Origin: Phlebiopsis flavidoalba
Lineage: Eukaryota; Basidiomycota; Agaricomycetes; Polyporales; Phanerochaetaceae
Direction: 5' to 3'
Length of the DNA stretch: 64,000 nucleotides
Assembly: GCA_035772785.1 (NCBI GenBank)
Contig: JAOCPU010000081.1
Location: forward strand, 1-64,000
Positions within the stretch are counted from its first letter, which is position 1, and the number at the start of each line of letters is the position of its first letter. Below the pieces are notes generated by a model. The model saw only the letters and a program-made list of their open reading frames with translations. It did no database searches and had not been told where the DNA came from. Positions 44,651 to 57,450 of the stretch are shown here, piece after piece. The position numbers were made by a program, and so were the translations under genes.

Positions 44651-46640
44651 AAGGTACCGTTTATTTCCCCCCCCCCCCCCCCTACTTTATGAAGCAACGA
44701 AAACGTTAATATGAGGCCAATACCTCTGCGAGGCAAACTGTCCCCCTGTGAATTCCGTCCTCCGCCCCCAGTTATTCAGTACACTCACAAGGGGCATAAC
44801 GAAACCCCACCCCTATGGGCTGCTTCCCCCTTGACCGTTTCTCAGGAGTTCTTCGCCAATGTGAAAGCGATTTAGTTTTTTGTTTTCTGTAATGTCCCCT
44901 GCAAAGTCATGAGGCAGCTACAGCAGACTCGGAAGAAATGATTGCATGCGGCTTGTCACCTATATCTCGAGGCCTGCCCCATCCTCAGCAGCCCGTAATT
45001 CACGTTCAGGTACGGACCCGTCCCCCCTCGCCGCGATCCAGTCCTTCAATGTCCTCACGTGTAAAGAATACCTGGGATTATCCCGCTGGACTATAAGAGT
45101 CCCCCAAACATCCACGGCGACACCACCCTCCAGCTGTGTAGTCCCTCATGCTTTCGCGCCCAGTTCCCACGTAACCATGGAATTAGGGCCTGGGTTTAAA
45201 AACACTGGCAAAGCGAGAAAACCCGCCTACCGCGCTGAACTGGATTTGTCGCCTCTTTCCCTCCACACATCTTATGCTCGCTTCGTAAAGGCCCACGGGG
45301 CGTGTTCACCTTGTTTCACCGAGTCCCCTTCCTGCACGTTTTTTGGAGAAACCTCCCGACCGTGTTAGGCTCCCACCTTAGCGAGATTCGCTTTGACTTG
45401 CCCCTTTCTTTGGCCGGTCCCCCCCCTTCGTTTTTGATATTGCTCTTTCAGCCCCCCTTTCCCCTGATAGGGGTCCATACGAATTCCCTTTTATGCCGGT
45501 TTTTCCATTGCTGCTTTCCTTGGAGCACGCCGTGCGAAACCGTTTTTTGAAGCGTTTTTTCGCCAAAGGAAAGTTGTCCAGTTTTTTTCGCCCCATTTCT
45601 CTTTGTCCTCATTCCTATGGTTCCAACCTGTTAAAAAATAAGCAAAATATCATGGACAGTACAAAGACTTAGCAGAGAGCTCTTCCGCGTTCCACTCCGT
45701 GAACCCAACGAGTTGGGTCGTCCCAGAGGCCGTGGCATATCTAGCTCGATGAACTAGGCTTTTGCATCCTTCACCTCTTCTTCACGAGGCTCAAGTTGTT
45801 TTCAACGAGGGTATTTGATGACGCCGATAGGGCCTGACCAGCCGCGTTTAACTTTGCTGGCCCGGATAGTTATGAATTTCGGGGCGAGTAGATAGAGAGA
45901 AACAGCGAGACGAAGGCATGGTAGAGGCAGGTGGTGGTGATGACGTGGGGGGAGGTGAGGAGGCCACAGAGGATGGCGCAAGACTTTCTTAAACATTTCA
46001 GTCGAGCGTTGCGTCTGTCCCCCCTCTTTGTGTTTGTCATTTTTTTGTGGCTTTAACCGGCATCGCTGCGGAGTCGTGTGTGGTCGTCTGTTTAGGCCTG
46101 TCCGGCACGATCGCTTTTGCGCGGCGCCTTTTTTGGCCCCCCTCGATTCCACGACCCAGGGGCGCCCAAATGTAAAAATCCGCGCTCGCGAATTCGGCCC
46201 CGGCCTGCCTAATGGCCCCGCACGTGGGACACGCGTTTATGTGCCAACGCCCCCCGCCCGATCTCACCTCTAGCAGTGCTCATTCGAATGCGTGGCAGTA
46301 ACGTGCTGAAGTGGTTCTTGCCCTAGGGGAGGATCGGAAAATCAAAGCAGTAAACTGGCTATACACATTCTTATTTTCCCGACTCATTCTGTTCCACAAA
46401 GAGCGTAGGTACACAATTCATAAGTACATACTTGCAGTCACCGCCGCTACTATAACGGACGACCCCCCCCCCCCGCGATGGGAATGTGTCAATAAACTGA
46501 GTCGGTCTCGAGTAATTATCACAATCACAACGTTCGCGTAAATTTTAAGGTGCGGTTTTTCGGGACAATTGTTCCCCCCCCCCCCGCGACCCGACCCCTC
46601 CCCCCCGCGAATGTTACCGTACACCGCCGTTCGTGTGGGG
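44320..46640. other. Homopolymer-rich, poorly resolved segment
   Basis: Contains a ~20-base A run (44337-44356), C runs near 44372, 44668, 46466 and 46575, and many T runs. Frames on both strands are short and compositionally odd (many Pro, Phe and Lys repeats). I see no rRNA, tRNA or domain. It may include the missing upstream part of the SNF2 gene. Confidence 0.5.
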
Positions 46641-49234
46641 TTAGAGCCCATTGGATGGGCTTGACGACGCATGTGCGCACATTAGGTTTAGTCTTTATCG
46701 CCGGATGCTAATAGGGATCAAAAAAACATCGGAAGAACTAGAACAATGTTTATCAATCCCATGCGACTTGAAAGTAAGCAGCTTTCAAGATGGTACTCAC
46801 CACTCCAAGAAGCTGCTTTGTTTAGTAAATCTATAGAAAATGACTCTGTCCCCCCTTTCATGATAATCGATGGGGCGCCTTTGTACATAGTGCCCCCCCT
46901 AGCACTTTGATGAGTAGAGAACTTCCCTTGAAACTGAAGTTCCCGAGGATTTACTAAACACCATGCATCATCGTCAGCGATGTTACAAACATTTCGATAC
47001 TTGAGACGCACCAGGATCATCCGCAGAGGACAGCGAACAACATGTTCAAGAGATCGCCTTGCCTATGAGGCTCACGTTTTTCAAATTTACTACGGGTGGC
47101 TGGAATGGCTTGAACTGCTCAAGATCCTTGGCGTAGGTCGTGATCAGCTGGTTGTCGACCCATTTTCGGTTCCAGGTTTTACAACCGCGTTCTCATCACG
47201 CATAGCCTTTTAAGGTGATCTATGGCACCGTCCTGCTAATTATGCGATTTGTTAGGATCACACTTGGTACGAAATATTCAACGGGTCGTCACCGCACAGT
47301 TTCTGTCTTGGTGAGGAACTTGGAAAAATGAGCTTGTGAGCTTAGCGGTAAAAAACGTAACCACCAAAGGAGCCATACGCTGCCACCATATAGTCCGTCT
47401 TGCCGGAATCAGTGAACCAATCGTCCACGGACACGCAGGCTAGGGTTCTCCGAGTTCATCGTGGCAGCGCCACGGGACTCCTGGTCGATGTCCGAAATTT
47501 GGCCTAGAGTTCGGTCGGTAAAACAGCAAGCCCCTCGGGATCTTAACTGTGCGTAGTTCCAGGTAGGCACGTAGGGTAGAGAAAAGTGTTGAGCGTTCGC
47601 TAAAACGCTTAACCGTGTCCCAACATCCGACGTTGTCCCACGAACTCCTTGAGCCCAAAAAAGGGCGGTCCCGTCAAATGAGCAGGCCGTGTGGTTGAGC
47701 CTATCCGGCCCCCAGTAGAAGATATGCCGGATGAGGTTGAGGAGTTGCAGGTTAGCCCTCTTGTAGGGTTTGCCCGATGAGGTCCTTTGATCATTTCTTG
47801 TTTCCCTTTCGGCCCAAGGATTTGGTCAGTGGGTTGTTGGTATGGGGGTTTTTTGAGGCATTTGGTGGGGTCATGAGTCCAATTGGGTTTGGGATGCGCT
47901 GGGATAAAGCCTTGCTATAGTAAGGGCTTTATGGAGAGAGTCACTATCCGTTTTTTCAAAGAGCTTTTTATACCCCTTTATATTCGCGCAAACAGTCCCT
48001 GATATTTTTGTAACTGCTTAAACAGTAAACGAAAGTTAATTTTCCACTCCTGAGTAGCCCGGGAAGAGGACCGTTTCACGGCATAAGATCCCTTGCAGAA
48101 GGGTGAAGCTGCGGCCCCAATTATTCGCATGGACCGCCCCCCATACAAGCGTTGCAGCAGGTACAACACTATGAGCCGACGATCAAGGGGTATACTGACA
48201 GCAATACCTTCGCTGAGTTATAAACGCGGCACAAACAACCCCACCTAGGTCCTCATGTCTTTTTTTGCCATTGGTGACAAACCATGCATGCAAGAGATGA
48301 TGCCCGTACACAGGAGAGCAAGATTCAAGGTGAGCACAAGCATGGAACGGATAGTGCAATCCGAGGCTAGCCCAACCATTCTTTTCGACAAAACTATGAA
48401 TGTTGAAGGCTCTGCGTAAAGCTCCTCCACGTCAAGCGACTGAGTGTAATGGTAGCTGATGATATGTGGCCACCTGGCCTCTGCTCTGTGCAGCGCAACA
48501 CGCGGGTAGATCTTGGTGTCGATATCAATGTGCGAATCAGTGCGCTTAGCACAAGTGATAGATAAAAGCTGGAGCAATGCCGTTGGGGAGACTTAACTTA
48601 CGCGCAAGTGCCCACGCTTTTCCGTACGAAAACGTGCTCTGCTGAAAGCGAAGTGCATACAACCGATGTCGAGCTGCAAATCGCATTCTAAGACCCTATG
48701 TGCATCGACACAAAAGAAAATATCCTGCTTGACTTTCTTTCACTTCTTTGCATGGCTAAAAAAAACGAAAAACAACTTACAAGACATGTACAACGGCTCT
48801 CGTTGCCCCCTGCTATCCGAACAAAGTTTCGTGATGACGGCAGCAATCAAAGTCGCTTTGCGCGCCAAACGCCTCTGTGTTTTCTTCCCTACGGCGACCC
48901 ACCATCACGTTCACGTCGCGTCCTGACTTCAAATTTGAGTATCATCTGGCTACGGAACCCCGCAGATATCTCAAAGGATATGAACCACATTGCTTTCTGT
49001 ACCCATTCACGCTCAAACTTCTTAAACTCTAAGCTCGTCCTTCACTATTCGAAGTACTATCATCGTCCTCCAGAGTCTCGGTTAGAGTGCGACCACTCGA
49101 CGTAGTGAGTACTGTTTTACTCAGATCACGCGCATTTCAGCGCATATTCGAATAATTTCTGACCTGCCGTCTGTAAGTCCGCTGGTTAAGGTGGCTCGCA
49201 ACAAACCTCAACCGTGTATCAACATAAGACCAAG
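46641..49234. other. Gene-poor region
   Basis: Frames such as 47020-46718 (minus) and 48698-49105 (plus) lack recognisable motifs. A perfect 12-base inverted pair GTTTAGTAAATC (46820-46831) / complement (46948-46959) encloses a small hairpin. Nothing else is supported. Confidence 0.35.
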
Positions 49235-50979
49235 ATGGCAGATTCAAGCGACTATCACTCTGTGTACCCCACAATGACATCAGGTCTGGAGGTACGCTCG
49301 CATGTGCAGTCGTGATAGAGAGTCCCCCATATCGTGCTCACTCACCTTCATCATGGCACAGACTGTACACCCTCTTGTAACGATTCCTGGAACGATAGCC
49401 AGCCATGTACTGAAGGAACGTCTATCACCGAGCTTGGCAGCGGCGACCTTACTCTCGTAGCGACCGACATTGGCGACGTGTCGCATCTCCCGCGGCGAAC
49501 ACAACTAATACTCACACTCACGGTTGGAAATGCCGCTTTTCCTCTGTACGCGGGCTACGAAGTTTGGGACAGTAGCTGGAGACGAGAGGATATACGTCTT
49601 CCCAACCGGCGCTCGGGGATGACATTAAGGGTGTGCGTAACTTTCTTCGAGCTCGTGGTCATTTTAAACTGATGGAGCGGTGCACAGCTCACCACGTGCG
49701 AATAACTCTACCTGATGGTGTTCAAGAACCGAGTTTTTTTCTCAGAGTTTCCACAAGCTCTCCAAGCGCAATTTGAGAAGATTTTAACGATTTTAACTTA
49801 CTGAAAGACAGCCGGGATGAGAAGGCAGGCATCCCGCCCGAACGAAAGGTGTGTCACCCATACCTTCGGTGAGCGGCTAGGCACATATTCTGAGGGAAAG
49901 CAAATGCGTTGGAGATTGCGAGGGGCAGCCTCCTACCTTGTCCACACTCGATACCTCCGCCAAGGAGCCGGACACGGACGCCGTTCTAATGTTACGCAGG
50001 ATGGAAAGGCAGCGTTTTCAACTTCATCGGAACACAGTTTTTGGGCACTCTGTCCGAAAACGCGCGCACATACGCGTTCAACTCTCCCGAAACCGGCGAA
50101 GTTCTGACGTGAATGGGTGAGTGGGGGCAAACATATTCAAGTTCGCGCTTCTGACGTTGTCAATAGCTACATAAAGCTCGTCATCGAACAGAATTCGGAT
50201 ATTCTAGATCTTGAGAGATCACGAGAAGTGTTCGAATGCATGCTCGTGTGACTACGGCCTCTTGAAAGAAGGGATTCAAGCTGTTGGTGACGAACTAGGT
50301 CGGAGTGTTCGCGAAGGTGCTTGCTGCTACCACCGCTGGCTCCATCCGACGGGCAAAGGACCAGTGAGTCCGATCATGACTTCCCGTGCTCTCCCATGTG
50401 AACCTTTGACAGCTTACTTGAAAAATACCTCCCCCACAACTTCCCCAAACAACCTTCTCCTCAACGACCCACACCCGTCGCTGATGGTACCGCCTCAGCG
50501 ACGCACACGTTCTACACCGCCGCACAAACTTTGGTCTCTACATCCATCATTCTTCTGCTGCATCGTCTGCTGGGGCGTGGATCTCTTCGCAGCTCGGTAA
50601 AACGTCTCCCCTAGCACCACCGCCTCCCTCACACGAAGTGTCTGCTGCATATGATGCTGCGGCTGACGGCATCTCGTCGGGCGCTACAGATATCAGATTT
50701 GCGGCGCGCGAAGCGGTAAGGCGATGTCGTGCAGAACGAGTTTCGCGAGGCGAGGCGAGAGAGGTGGGAGGGCGCGTGACGGAGAGTGTTGGGAACGTCA
50801 GTGGCGCGGTCGGGCAGGGTGCGCAGGTGGGGAGTGGGGTTGTCGTTCAGGGGGTCAAGGGTGCGGTGGACGAGGAGACTAGGAGGCAGGAAGAGATGGG
50901 TGTGTTTCAAGATTCACGGAGAGGGAGGAAAACGGAGAGTGGAGTACCGTCGCGGTCTGAGGTATCTTGGTATGTCTGA
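49235..50979 (+). CDS. Senescence-domain (spartin-like) protein, copy A
   Basis: The start MADSSDYHSVYPTMTSG is in a good position. Frames then give SGDLTLVATDIGDVSHLPRR, TQLILTLTVGNAAFPLYAG, ERIYVFPTGARG and HHVRITLPDG, a beta-rich N-terminal half. After DYGLLKEGIQAVGDELGRSV comes the C-terminal, Gly/Ala/Val-rich helical part: AAYDAAADGISSGATDIRFA, REVGGRVTESVGNVSGAVGQ, GSGVVVQGVKGAVDEETRRQ, EEMGVFQ. This arrangement is typical of senescence/spartin-associated proteins, linked to lipid droplets and membranes in plants and animals; fungal roles are little known. The family call rests on my recognition of the pattern, not a search. The section 49720-50200 is hard to read, and introns probably lie there. 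A decayed paralogue follows at 54.8-55.9 kb. Confidence 0.6.
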
Positions 50980-51174
50980 ATATGATCTCCCGCTCATATA
51001 ATGCAGGAAAGATTAAAACAAGAGTGTCGCCGAAGAGCGTCCCCTGCGCGGTGCTTTTCAATCCTGACAAATAGGACTGGGCAACAATGAGCCGTTCCGT
51101 AAACATAGGGGCGCATACATGTTTTGACCTTTCTTTTTTGACTATCAGGTCTCCTTTTATTCTCTTTCCCCGCG

Positions 51175-51830
51175 ATGCCTGGACCTTGTGCTGACTGAGC
51201 AGCAGCTGACGAAAGGTACGAGCCAAGCCCAAGTGTCGTGGATATAGGTACAACCACGCCTGAAGGCGCAAGGGGATCCTCTGAACTGAGCCAACACTGT
51301 TCATATTATAACAATGCCCCACAATGTCTCGATATGGTCCGTAGCCCTCAACTCCGTTGATCCTTAGCCTTTTTTGGCTCACATTTCTGCAGCAGCTCTC
51401 CGCCGATCCTCGGCCTTCGTTTCTCCACTCGTGCCCTAGGGTTCGATCAGTCGACGCTTCATTCGTTTCATGAAGTCCCATAACCGAGCCCGTCAGGGAG
51501 AAAGGTACCTCTGGTCACTCAATCTCACGTGCGCGCCTCCGTGATAACTTTGCGTTTTTAGAGAACGACTTTCTTGAATACGTGCAACGAAACTCCCCTA
51601 CATATGTAGGCAACTCTCTTCGCAGGGCCGCGATTTGCGTCTTCGGTGGAGAGCAAAGAATCGTTCGACTTCAAGGTCCTCAGGATCATTCTTGGCTCGC
51701 TGCCCCGCGCGAACGCCCCGCTGGAGCCCTTGTCAGTTGAACATATTGCGAGATCGTTTGGAATCTACGCGTCGACCGGATACACCCCTCACCGAGGAGC
51801 TCCTGGATGACTGATGAACGACGGTTTTAT
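51175..51830 (+). CDS. Possible F-box/LRR-type gene, copy A
   Basis: The ATG at 51175 (MPGP) is shared with copy B, preceded in both by a similar TC-rich tract. The body is hard to follow. Near the end a frame reads FLEYVQRNSPTYVGNSLRRA (about 51571-51630), then RSFDFKVLRIILGSLPRANA (about 51661-51718) and APLEPLSVEHIARS, finishing with LTEELLDD in another frame. Alternating hydrophobic strands and a closing L--LLDDLD suggest the repeat body of an F-box/LRR protein as elsewhere in this window, but no F-box is visible. Function is unassigned. Confidence 0.4.
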
Positions 51831-51839
51831 GCGGATTTC

Positions 51840-52551
51840 AATACCTGAAGCAAACTCGATGTCAGTTTTTCACGAGGTACGATTTAACCCCGAAGGTTGA
51901 TCGTGGGGCCATACGAGAAGATAAGATACCCTTCCGTCTCCTCAAAGACAAAATGGCGGCTACGGTGCGGTTAGTGTCGTGAGCCTTCGCTTCGGGGCAC
52001 TTTGCTCCATACCTCGCAAGGTTACGCGGAAATCCGGGCGGGCAATCTGTAGATGAACGGCATATAATGAGATCGTCATTATCATGATCAATGTTGCGTC
52101 GTGAAGAAGGTCTGAAATCACTATCTCCAGGGTGTTCATCATTGCAGCGGTACATGCGTGTCTTTACTGAGCCAACTACTGAGTGACCGGAACCAGTAAA
52201 GATATTGAGACTTGAACTGCGGGGGGATTCTGATAGTACCGGTGCGTCATGTTATTCACCACACATATTTGACGGTAGCTCATTGATGGTGTTGAATGTA
52301 CTGATGAGTGTCACAATGTCGAATACGATGTTCTGATGGAATAGAAACCAGTGTAACAATAACCTGTGAGTGTCGTGGAGCCCATCTTAATCAATGGCAA
52401 TGAGATAACCGTTCCCGCAGCGCACTGCTTGTATGTATATATCTCGGCCGATAGTATAATAAGTCGTGCTCGAGCGCGCTCCCTGGATGCGTCCTAGAGA
52501 AAAGTGTACGGACCAGTCATTCATCGCTAGGTAGAGAAGTAGCTTACCGAG
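51840..52551. other. Intergenic within copy A
   Basis: Spacer between the F-box-like gene and the DUF6533 gene. Only short minus-strand frames without motifs are present. Confidence 0.4.
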
Positions 52552-54340
52552 ATGTCAAGCATAGTCAACTCCATTAATCCCACGTAAGAGTTCACGATGC
52601 TATGGATCAAATAGTGATTATGCTAACCATTCCTTTTAGTTTAGTCATCAGGTCGTTTGGCCTTTCTTCTAGTTGTGGGTAACATCATAAATGTATATAA
52701 CGTTGAAAAGGTATTAATGCAAGATGATGTCTATAGGTATCTTACTCTTCGACTATCTTTTAACACTCGACGATGAATACGAGTATGTGTGGCGTAGGCG
52801 CTACTTCAAAGGATCTGTGCTCTTCTATTTGAACCGGTACATCAGTATCATTCTGGTAAGTCTTGGAGCTTGATGACGTGAGCATAAGAACTTGTTGAGC
52901 GTCTGACAGGATGTATTAAAACTGTTTCCACTCTCGTCTGGTTTTGAGGTACGTAATGACTCGAATAGTGGCATGAATTAAGGCGCTGATCACCACACCC
53001 ATTATAAGAGGTATGAACCATAATTTACCCCGGAGCCAGTAGCGTCTGTAAATATGATTTACAGCTGCAGAGTCAATCGTTCACTCAGAGAAGGCGCGCT
53101 AGTCCATTCCCCAGATTATGTTGGAAGTACGTCTCACCAGTACTACCTCGCAAGAGATCTCACTGACCCAGGAGGAGAAAGTTGTACTATTCGTTAGAGT
53201 TCGCGCGTTGTATTGTCAAAAACAATGCGATCACCGCGATCTTAGCTATAATCGCTGGAACAGCCCTCTCTCTCATGGTGGTGCGCACATAATTGCGTAC
53301 TGCAGTGAGGTCACTTACAATTACATGTCTCCTGTTAGGTAAGGTTCTGGTAATGAAAGGCCCCAAGACGGCACAGGTAGTAAAACTAACCCGGATGCTC
53401 GTCAGATTTATCAAAAATATGTACGTGGATAGCCTGGTGCATAGTGCTTCATTTGCCTAATAATTTTTACTGATTTTCCGGTGCCACCTGATCTTGATAG
53501 TGCCCATAGCGTATGCAAATGACTGTAACAGTTTGCCAGCACTTTCTTATTGATATATTTTGCGTAGGTATCGCGGCTCCATGGGAGGCTTTTTTGGTGT
53601 ATGATACCGTGGTGTTCGCCCTGGTATTCAATAAAACGTATGTCATCTGGCGCACACAAAAAAAACGAAAAAACGTGCGACAGTGCTTCGCTCGCATCAA
53701 ACAATATTCAAAGATGGTAGGCACTCGCAAAAATTAGTTGTTGAATTATGTTGAAGAATACTCATTGGTGTGTCGGGCCAGGCATCATCTATTTCGGGCA
53801 AGTTTACACTAAGACACCGTCCATATTACACAAGTCTGAAAGATATATGAAATACAGCATAATTGCATGTTCCAACGGGTGCAAATATCATATGCTATTA
53901 TGTGAGAACACATGTCACCTGTTTTATCGGTCGCTCACGCTAATCCATCGTACGTAATGCTAGGTTCATTTACGGTAAGCTCTCACCCCACGCATTAGCT
54001 AGCTATGACTTAACTGCCAACAATAGCCTGCCTTCAAAGATGTTCTTTCTCCGGTGTTAAGCAGGTAAGCAAAGGCAGAGTTGGTGTCCAGATTAATAAA
54101 ATATAGGACGTGTCTGACCCAAGTATCCTGACAGCATTTCAGTCACTCCATGATATCGCGACTGATGCTCAACCTCTATCGCCACGCCGACATGGAAGAG
54201 ACGGTGACACCAATTTGTACAACAGTCATAACTCCCGTAATCCATCGATCCGGCGTGTTGCTCCGTCTCAACCGCGGGTGTTTGAAGGCTCACGAAACGA
54301 GTCAAATTTGATAATTTCTCTACCTTGGCCATCCTTATGA
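52552..54340 (+). CDS. DUF6533-type multi-pass membrane protein, copy A
   Basis: DUF6533 proteins are basidiomycete membrane proteins with about seven TM helices and no known function. The first exon reads MSSIVNSINPT, then an intron starting GTAAGAG. The diagnostic block is GILLFDYLLTLDDEYEYVWR, RRYFKGSVLFYLNRYISIIL (52737-52855). Following pieces: FVRVRALY (53185-53212) with ITAILAIIAGTALSLMVVRT (TM helix) one frame off, IAAPWEAFLVYDTVVFALVF, NKTYVIWRTQKKRK (53567-53670), GIIYFGQVYTKT and finally MISRLMLNLYRHADMEETVT (54151-54210). This series of blocks follows the family order. Short introns of 50-60 bases separate them. The end lies at 54340 or slightly earlier depending on frame. A decayed tandem copy lies at 58.6-60.3 kb. 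Confidence 0.75.
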
Positions 54341-54839
54341 AGCTACGTACAAGAATCCCACAAAATCTAAACAAAAATGCCCAAATCTGCTGGTTACTAC
54401 CGTATGCCGTCTGAACAAGAAGTTGGAGCTCAGCGCTCAGCTTTGACTGGAGGTATTGACCCCGATAAATTGCGTCTGTTACTCGGCTGTTACCAATTGC
54501 CGGAAGACTGATAAAGCCGCCCAAATCGATTCTGGTGATCACTAAGGAGTCTATATTGATACTGAGTTAATCGGCGGGCTGAACCAACGTGGCGCGTGAT
54601 GACGGCATTGTCAGGTGTCGCCTTGCTGCGCGCCATAAGTTCATCGTCACGCCGCATGTCTTCAAGTCTGCTACCAGAAACGCAACCTCGCTGATATCAC
54701 CTACCGGGCATGCAACCCTGCTATAAGACCCACGGACGACGAACAGTCATTCAGTTGCGATTGCTGACGTAAAGTACGGCGAGTGATGAGCTAAAAAACC
54801 ATGCACTACCGTGGTTGGTGTACACTAGTACTCAATATC

Positions 54840-55940
54840 ACAAAGGATGCCTGACCACAATGTAGGGTCTATTGGATCATCCTTTGTGTGATCTTAATCC
54901 CACGACGGCGGATCGAGCATCATAGGTGTGTATACTCTCCCGTTCGAAGCGAAAACTACGACATAAAACTGTCCCTCATCTACCTAGTAAATAATGGCCG
55001 GGGTCACGACAATGCTCTAGGTAACAATACCTGGCATGACCGCCGTTATGCATCGGACCGTTTTTTCGGTAGCGGGGTCCTCGCTGCTCTAGTGGTGACC
55101 AGGCAATCGGTGTCCGGCGACCTCGCGTCACTTGTGGCGTAAATAATAAACTTCACGCTCACTGTCGGAATGCCGCTCTTCTCCTGCAACGCGGCTAACG
55201 GGGTTTGGGATCGTGGGATGGGGACGACGGAAAATACGATTTACCGAGCCTGTGCTCGTAGATTACATTGAATGGTGGGCGTGACTGTTTGCGAACTCGT
55301 GTCGTATTCGTGGACTATTAACAGCGCACAGCTACGTGCGGATCACTCTAGACCTTGACCGTGTTCAAGAGTCAAACTCAGAGTGTCGGACAAAAAAATA
55401 TCACTTGGCTACATGAACACGTACCACCCACGAGTGTTTTCGACAACAGTTCTCCTCATGACCGCGCGCCCCGTCTCGCCCATCACCGCCGCCTATCCCT
55501 CATCTGCTGTCTTCTGCACATAGATGCTGCTACTGGGACGGAATTCGTCTAGGCAGCATCGTACAGATATCTGATTTTCGCGGTATGCGAAGGCGAGTGG
55601 GGTGATACCGTACAGAACGAGTTGGAGGATCAAGGCAAGAGAGGTGGGCGGAGTGTGTTGTAGCAAAGGGAATTCTGGGAATTACTGAAAAAAAGCGGCA
55701 CTGTTGAGGGCGGGTCGAACAGGTAGGGGCGCGGGTGAAAGTGCTTTGGAGAGACGTTGAAGGCGCGGTGATGATGAGGAAGCCAGAGACAAAGACGGAG
55801 ATGGGTGTGTTTGAAGACCCAGTAAGGGGGAGGAAACAGCAGGTGGAGTGTACGCTACACAGTTTGAGCTCTGTCGGTATGTCTGCGTACGATCTCGAAG
55901 AATATAACGCGCTGATTGAAACAAGATTTGTCTTTTGAGG
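54840..55940 (+). pseudogene. Senescence-domain protein, decayed copy B
   Basis: Shares with copy A the segments around SVSGDLASLVA, FTLTVGMPLFSCNA (one frame off), HSYVRITL-like and, best, GAVMMRKPETKTEMGVFEDP then VRGRKQQVE (55766-55848). Compared with copy A it lacks most of the middle (DYGLLKEG block not found) and carries several stops inside regions that are open in copy A. The difference goes beyond single-base noise, so I treat it as decayed. Confidence 0.6.
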
Positions 55941-56071
55941 GATGTATTCCACGGTGCTTCGACCTTGACGATAAGGAATCGAGAACAAGGCCGGTTTGTA
56001 AGCGCAGAATTATATACAAGTGTTCACCCCTTTCTTTCTACTCTCAGATTCCCTTTTATCCTTGTACCTGC

Positions 56072-57450
56072 CATGCCCGGACCTTGAGACCCTGAGTCGC
56101 TAAACGGTAGTCGAAGGCCCAGATATCGCCGTATAAGTATACCTGAAACTGAAGCCCAGTAAGATTTTCTCCTTATTTATTCCACAGTCCCACGTGCATA
56201 CGGATGTCTCATGCGGATTTATGTAACCCTGGACTCTATCACCCTTAGGCCCTTTCTCATATCTTGACAGCGATGTCTGGCCACGCTTGCTCAGTCGCGT
56301 CTTGCAACGTGTTCTTGGGAGTTCATTTGTCAAACATCCAATCGCCTCACGACAGCCATCCGACGCGGAATTTGGTGTATCAGATGGGGCCGACCCATTT
56401 TCGACGAGGTATGTCACTTTTGTGCGTATAGAAATCCAGTAGACTAACTTGTGGTTCGGTTCCAAATAGTGTGAATATCTGGCATCGTGATGATGAACTT
56501 CCTCGCCTCGCGAGCGGTTTTGCAATCAAATCCGTCGATGGGGGCCTATTACAAAGAGCTTTGTACCTTATTGGGGGGCCTTACAGGCTGGCAGCTACTC
56601 ACATACACTGGAACGACTTCCAACCTCCAGGAGGCTCGGAACTCGACCTTACAAATCGATAATCTGAATTCGTCGACCAGAAGAACACCAGCAAAAGGCA
56701 TATTGGATGCAGGGTTCAAAGCTATATGTGGGCAGCTTCCAAACGACTCAAATTAAGAGCTGGTGATAGAAGTCCTAGCTCACATAGATCCCTTTCAGAT
56801 GTCACGGCGGAGGGGTTCCCATCACTGGCAACACCTTGAAATTTTGGTCCGATAGACGACGGATCGCCCATTCTCATGTTTTTTGTGGGCCATCGTACAA
56901 TGCAAAACAGCCGACACGTCAATCAACGTCCAACCCCCACCCCTGCCCATCTGGCCCCATTGAGTGGCCCCTGACTCTCTCGCTTTACCGCTCCCGGAAT
57001 ACAGTCCACCTCGGTAAGACCCAACGAGTACTCCAACAACCCAATGAACGTGTTGGAACCCCTGATGAGCGGCTACAAGAACTAACGTTACACGTCAGCT
57101 GGCCTCGTGGTATGGAAGTGATCATTCTCATAACCAATCTCATGCTGGCTTCCAAATACGAACATTATAGGTATTCGTAGAGGAGAGTGTGCTCGAATAT
57201 GTGCAACAAACTCCCTAACGAGATTTGCAACTCTTTACTCTTCGCAGGTTTACGGTATTCGTCCATGGTGGTGGGAACACAAATCCGTTGGACTTCAAGG
57301 TTGTCACTGTGATATTCTGAAACCGTCTTTGTCCCGTGCGAACGCTCGACTGAAGCGTTTGACATTTGCTTGCACGCTAACAACATATGAGCGGCGACTG
57401 GACGCCCCTCTAACTCAGCGGCTTTTAGACGATCTGGATGCGAGTTGTGT
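56072..57450 (+). pseudogene. F-box/LRR-like gene, copy B, probably decayed
   Basis: Begins with the same MPGP start as copy A, but a stop follows at once (ATGCCCGGACCTTGA). Downstream, frames contain LASRAVLQSNPSMGAYYKEL and CTLLGGLTGWQLLTYTG (56503-56605), RLQELTLHVSWPRGMEVIIL (57070-57130), FTVFVHGGGNTNPLDFKVVT (57250-57310) and RLDAPLTQRLLDDLDA (57396-57443). The last two match copy A. 56.4-57.1 kb has no counterpart in copy A and accounts for the growing offset. Confidence 0.45.

Noticed and set aside
44320..46640. Possible rDNA or other structural RNA region
   Set aside because: No recognisable conserved rRNA words or tRNA-like clover elements; the oddness is explained by homopolymer runs.
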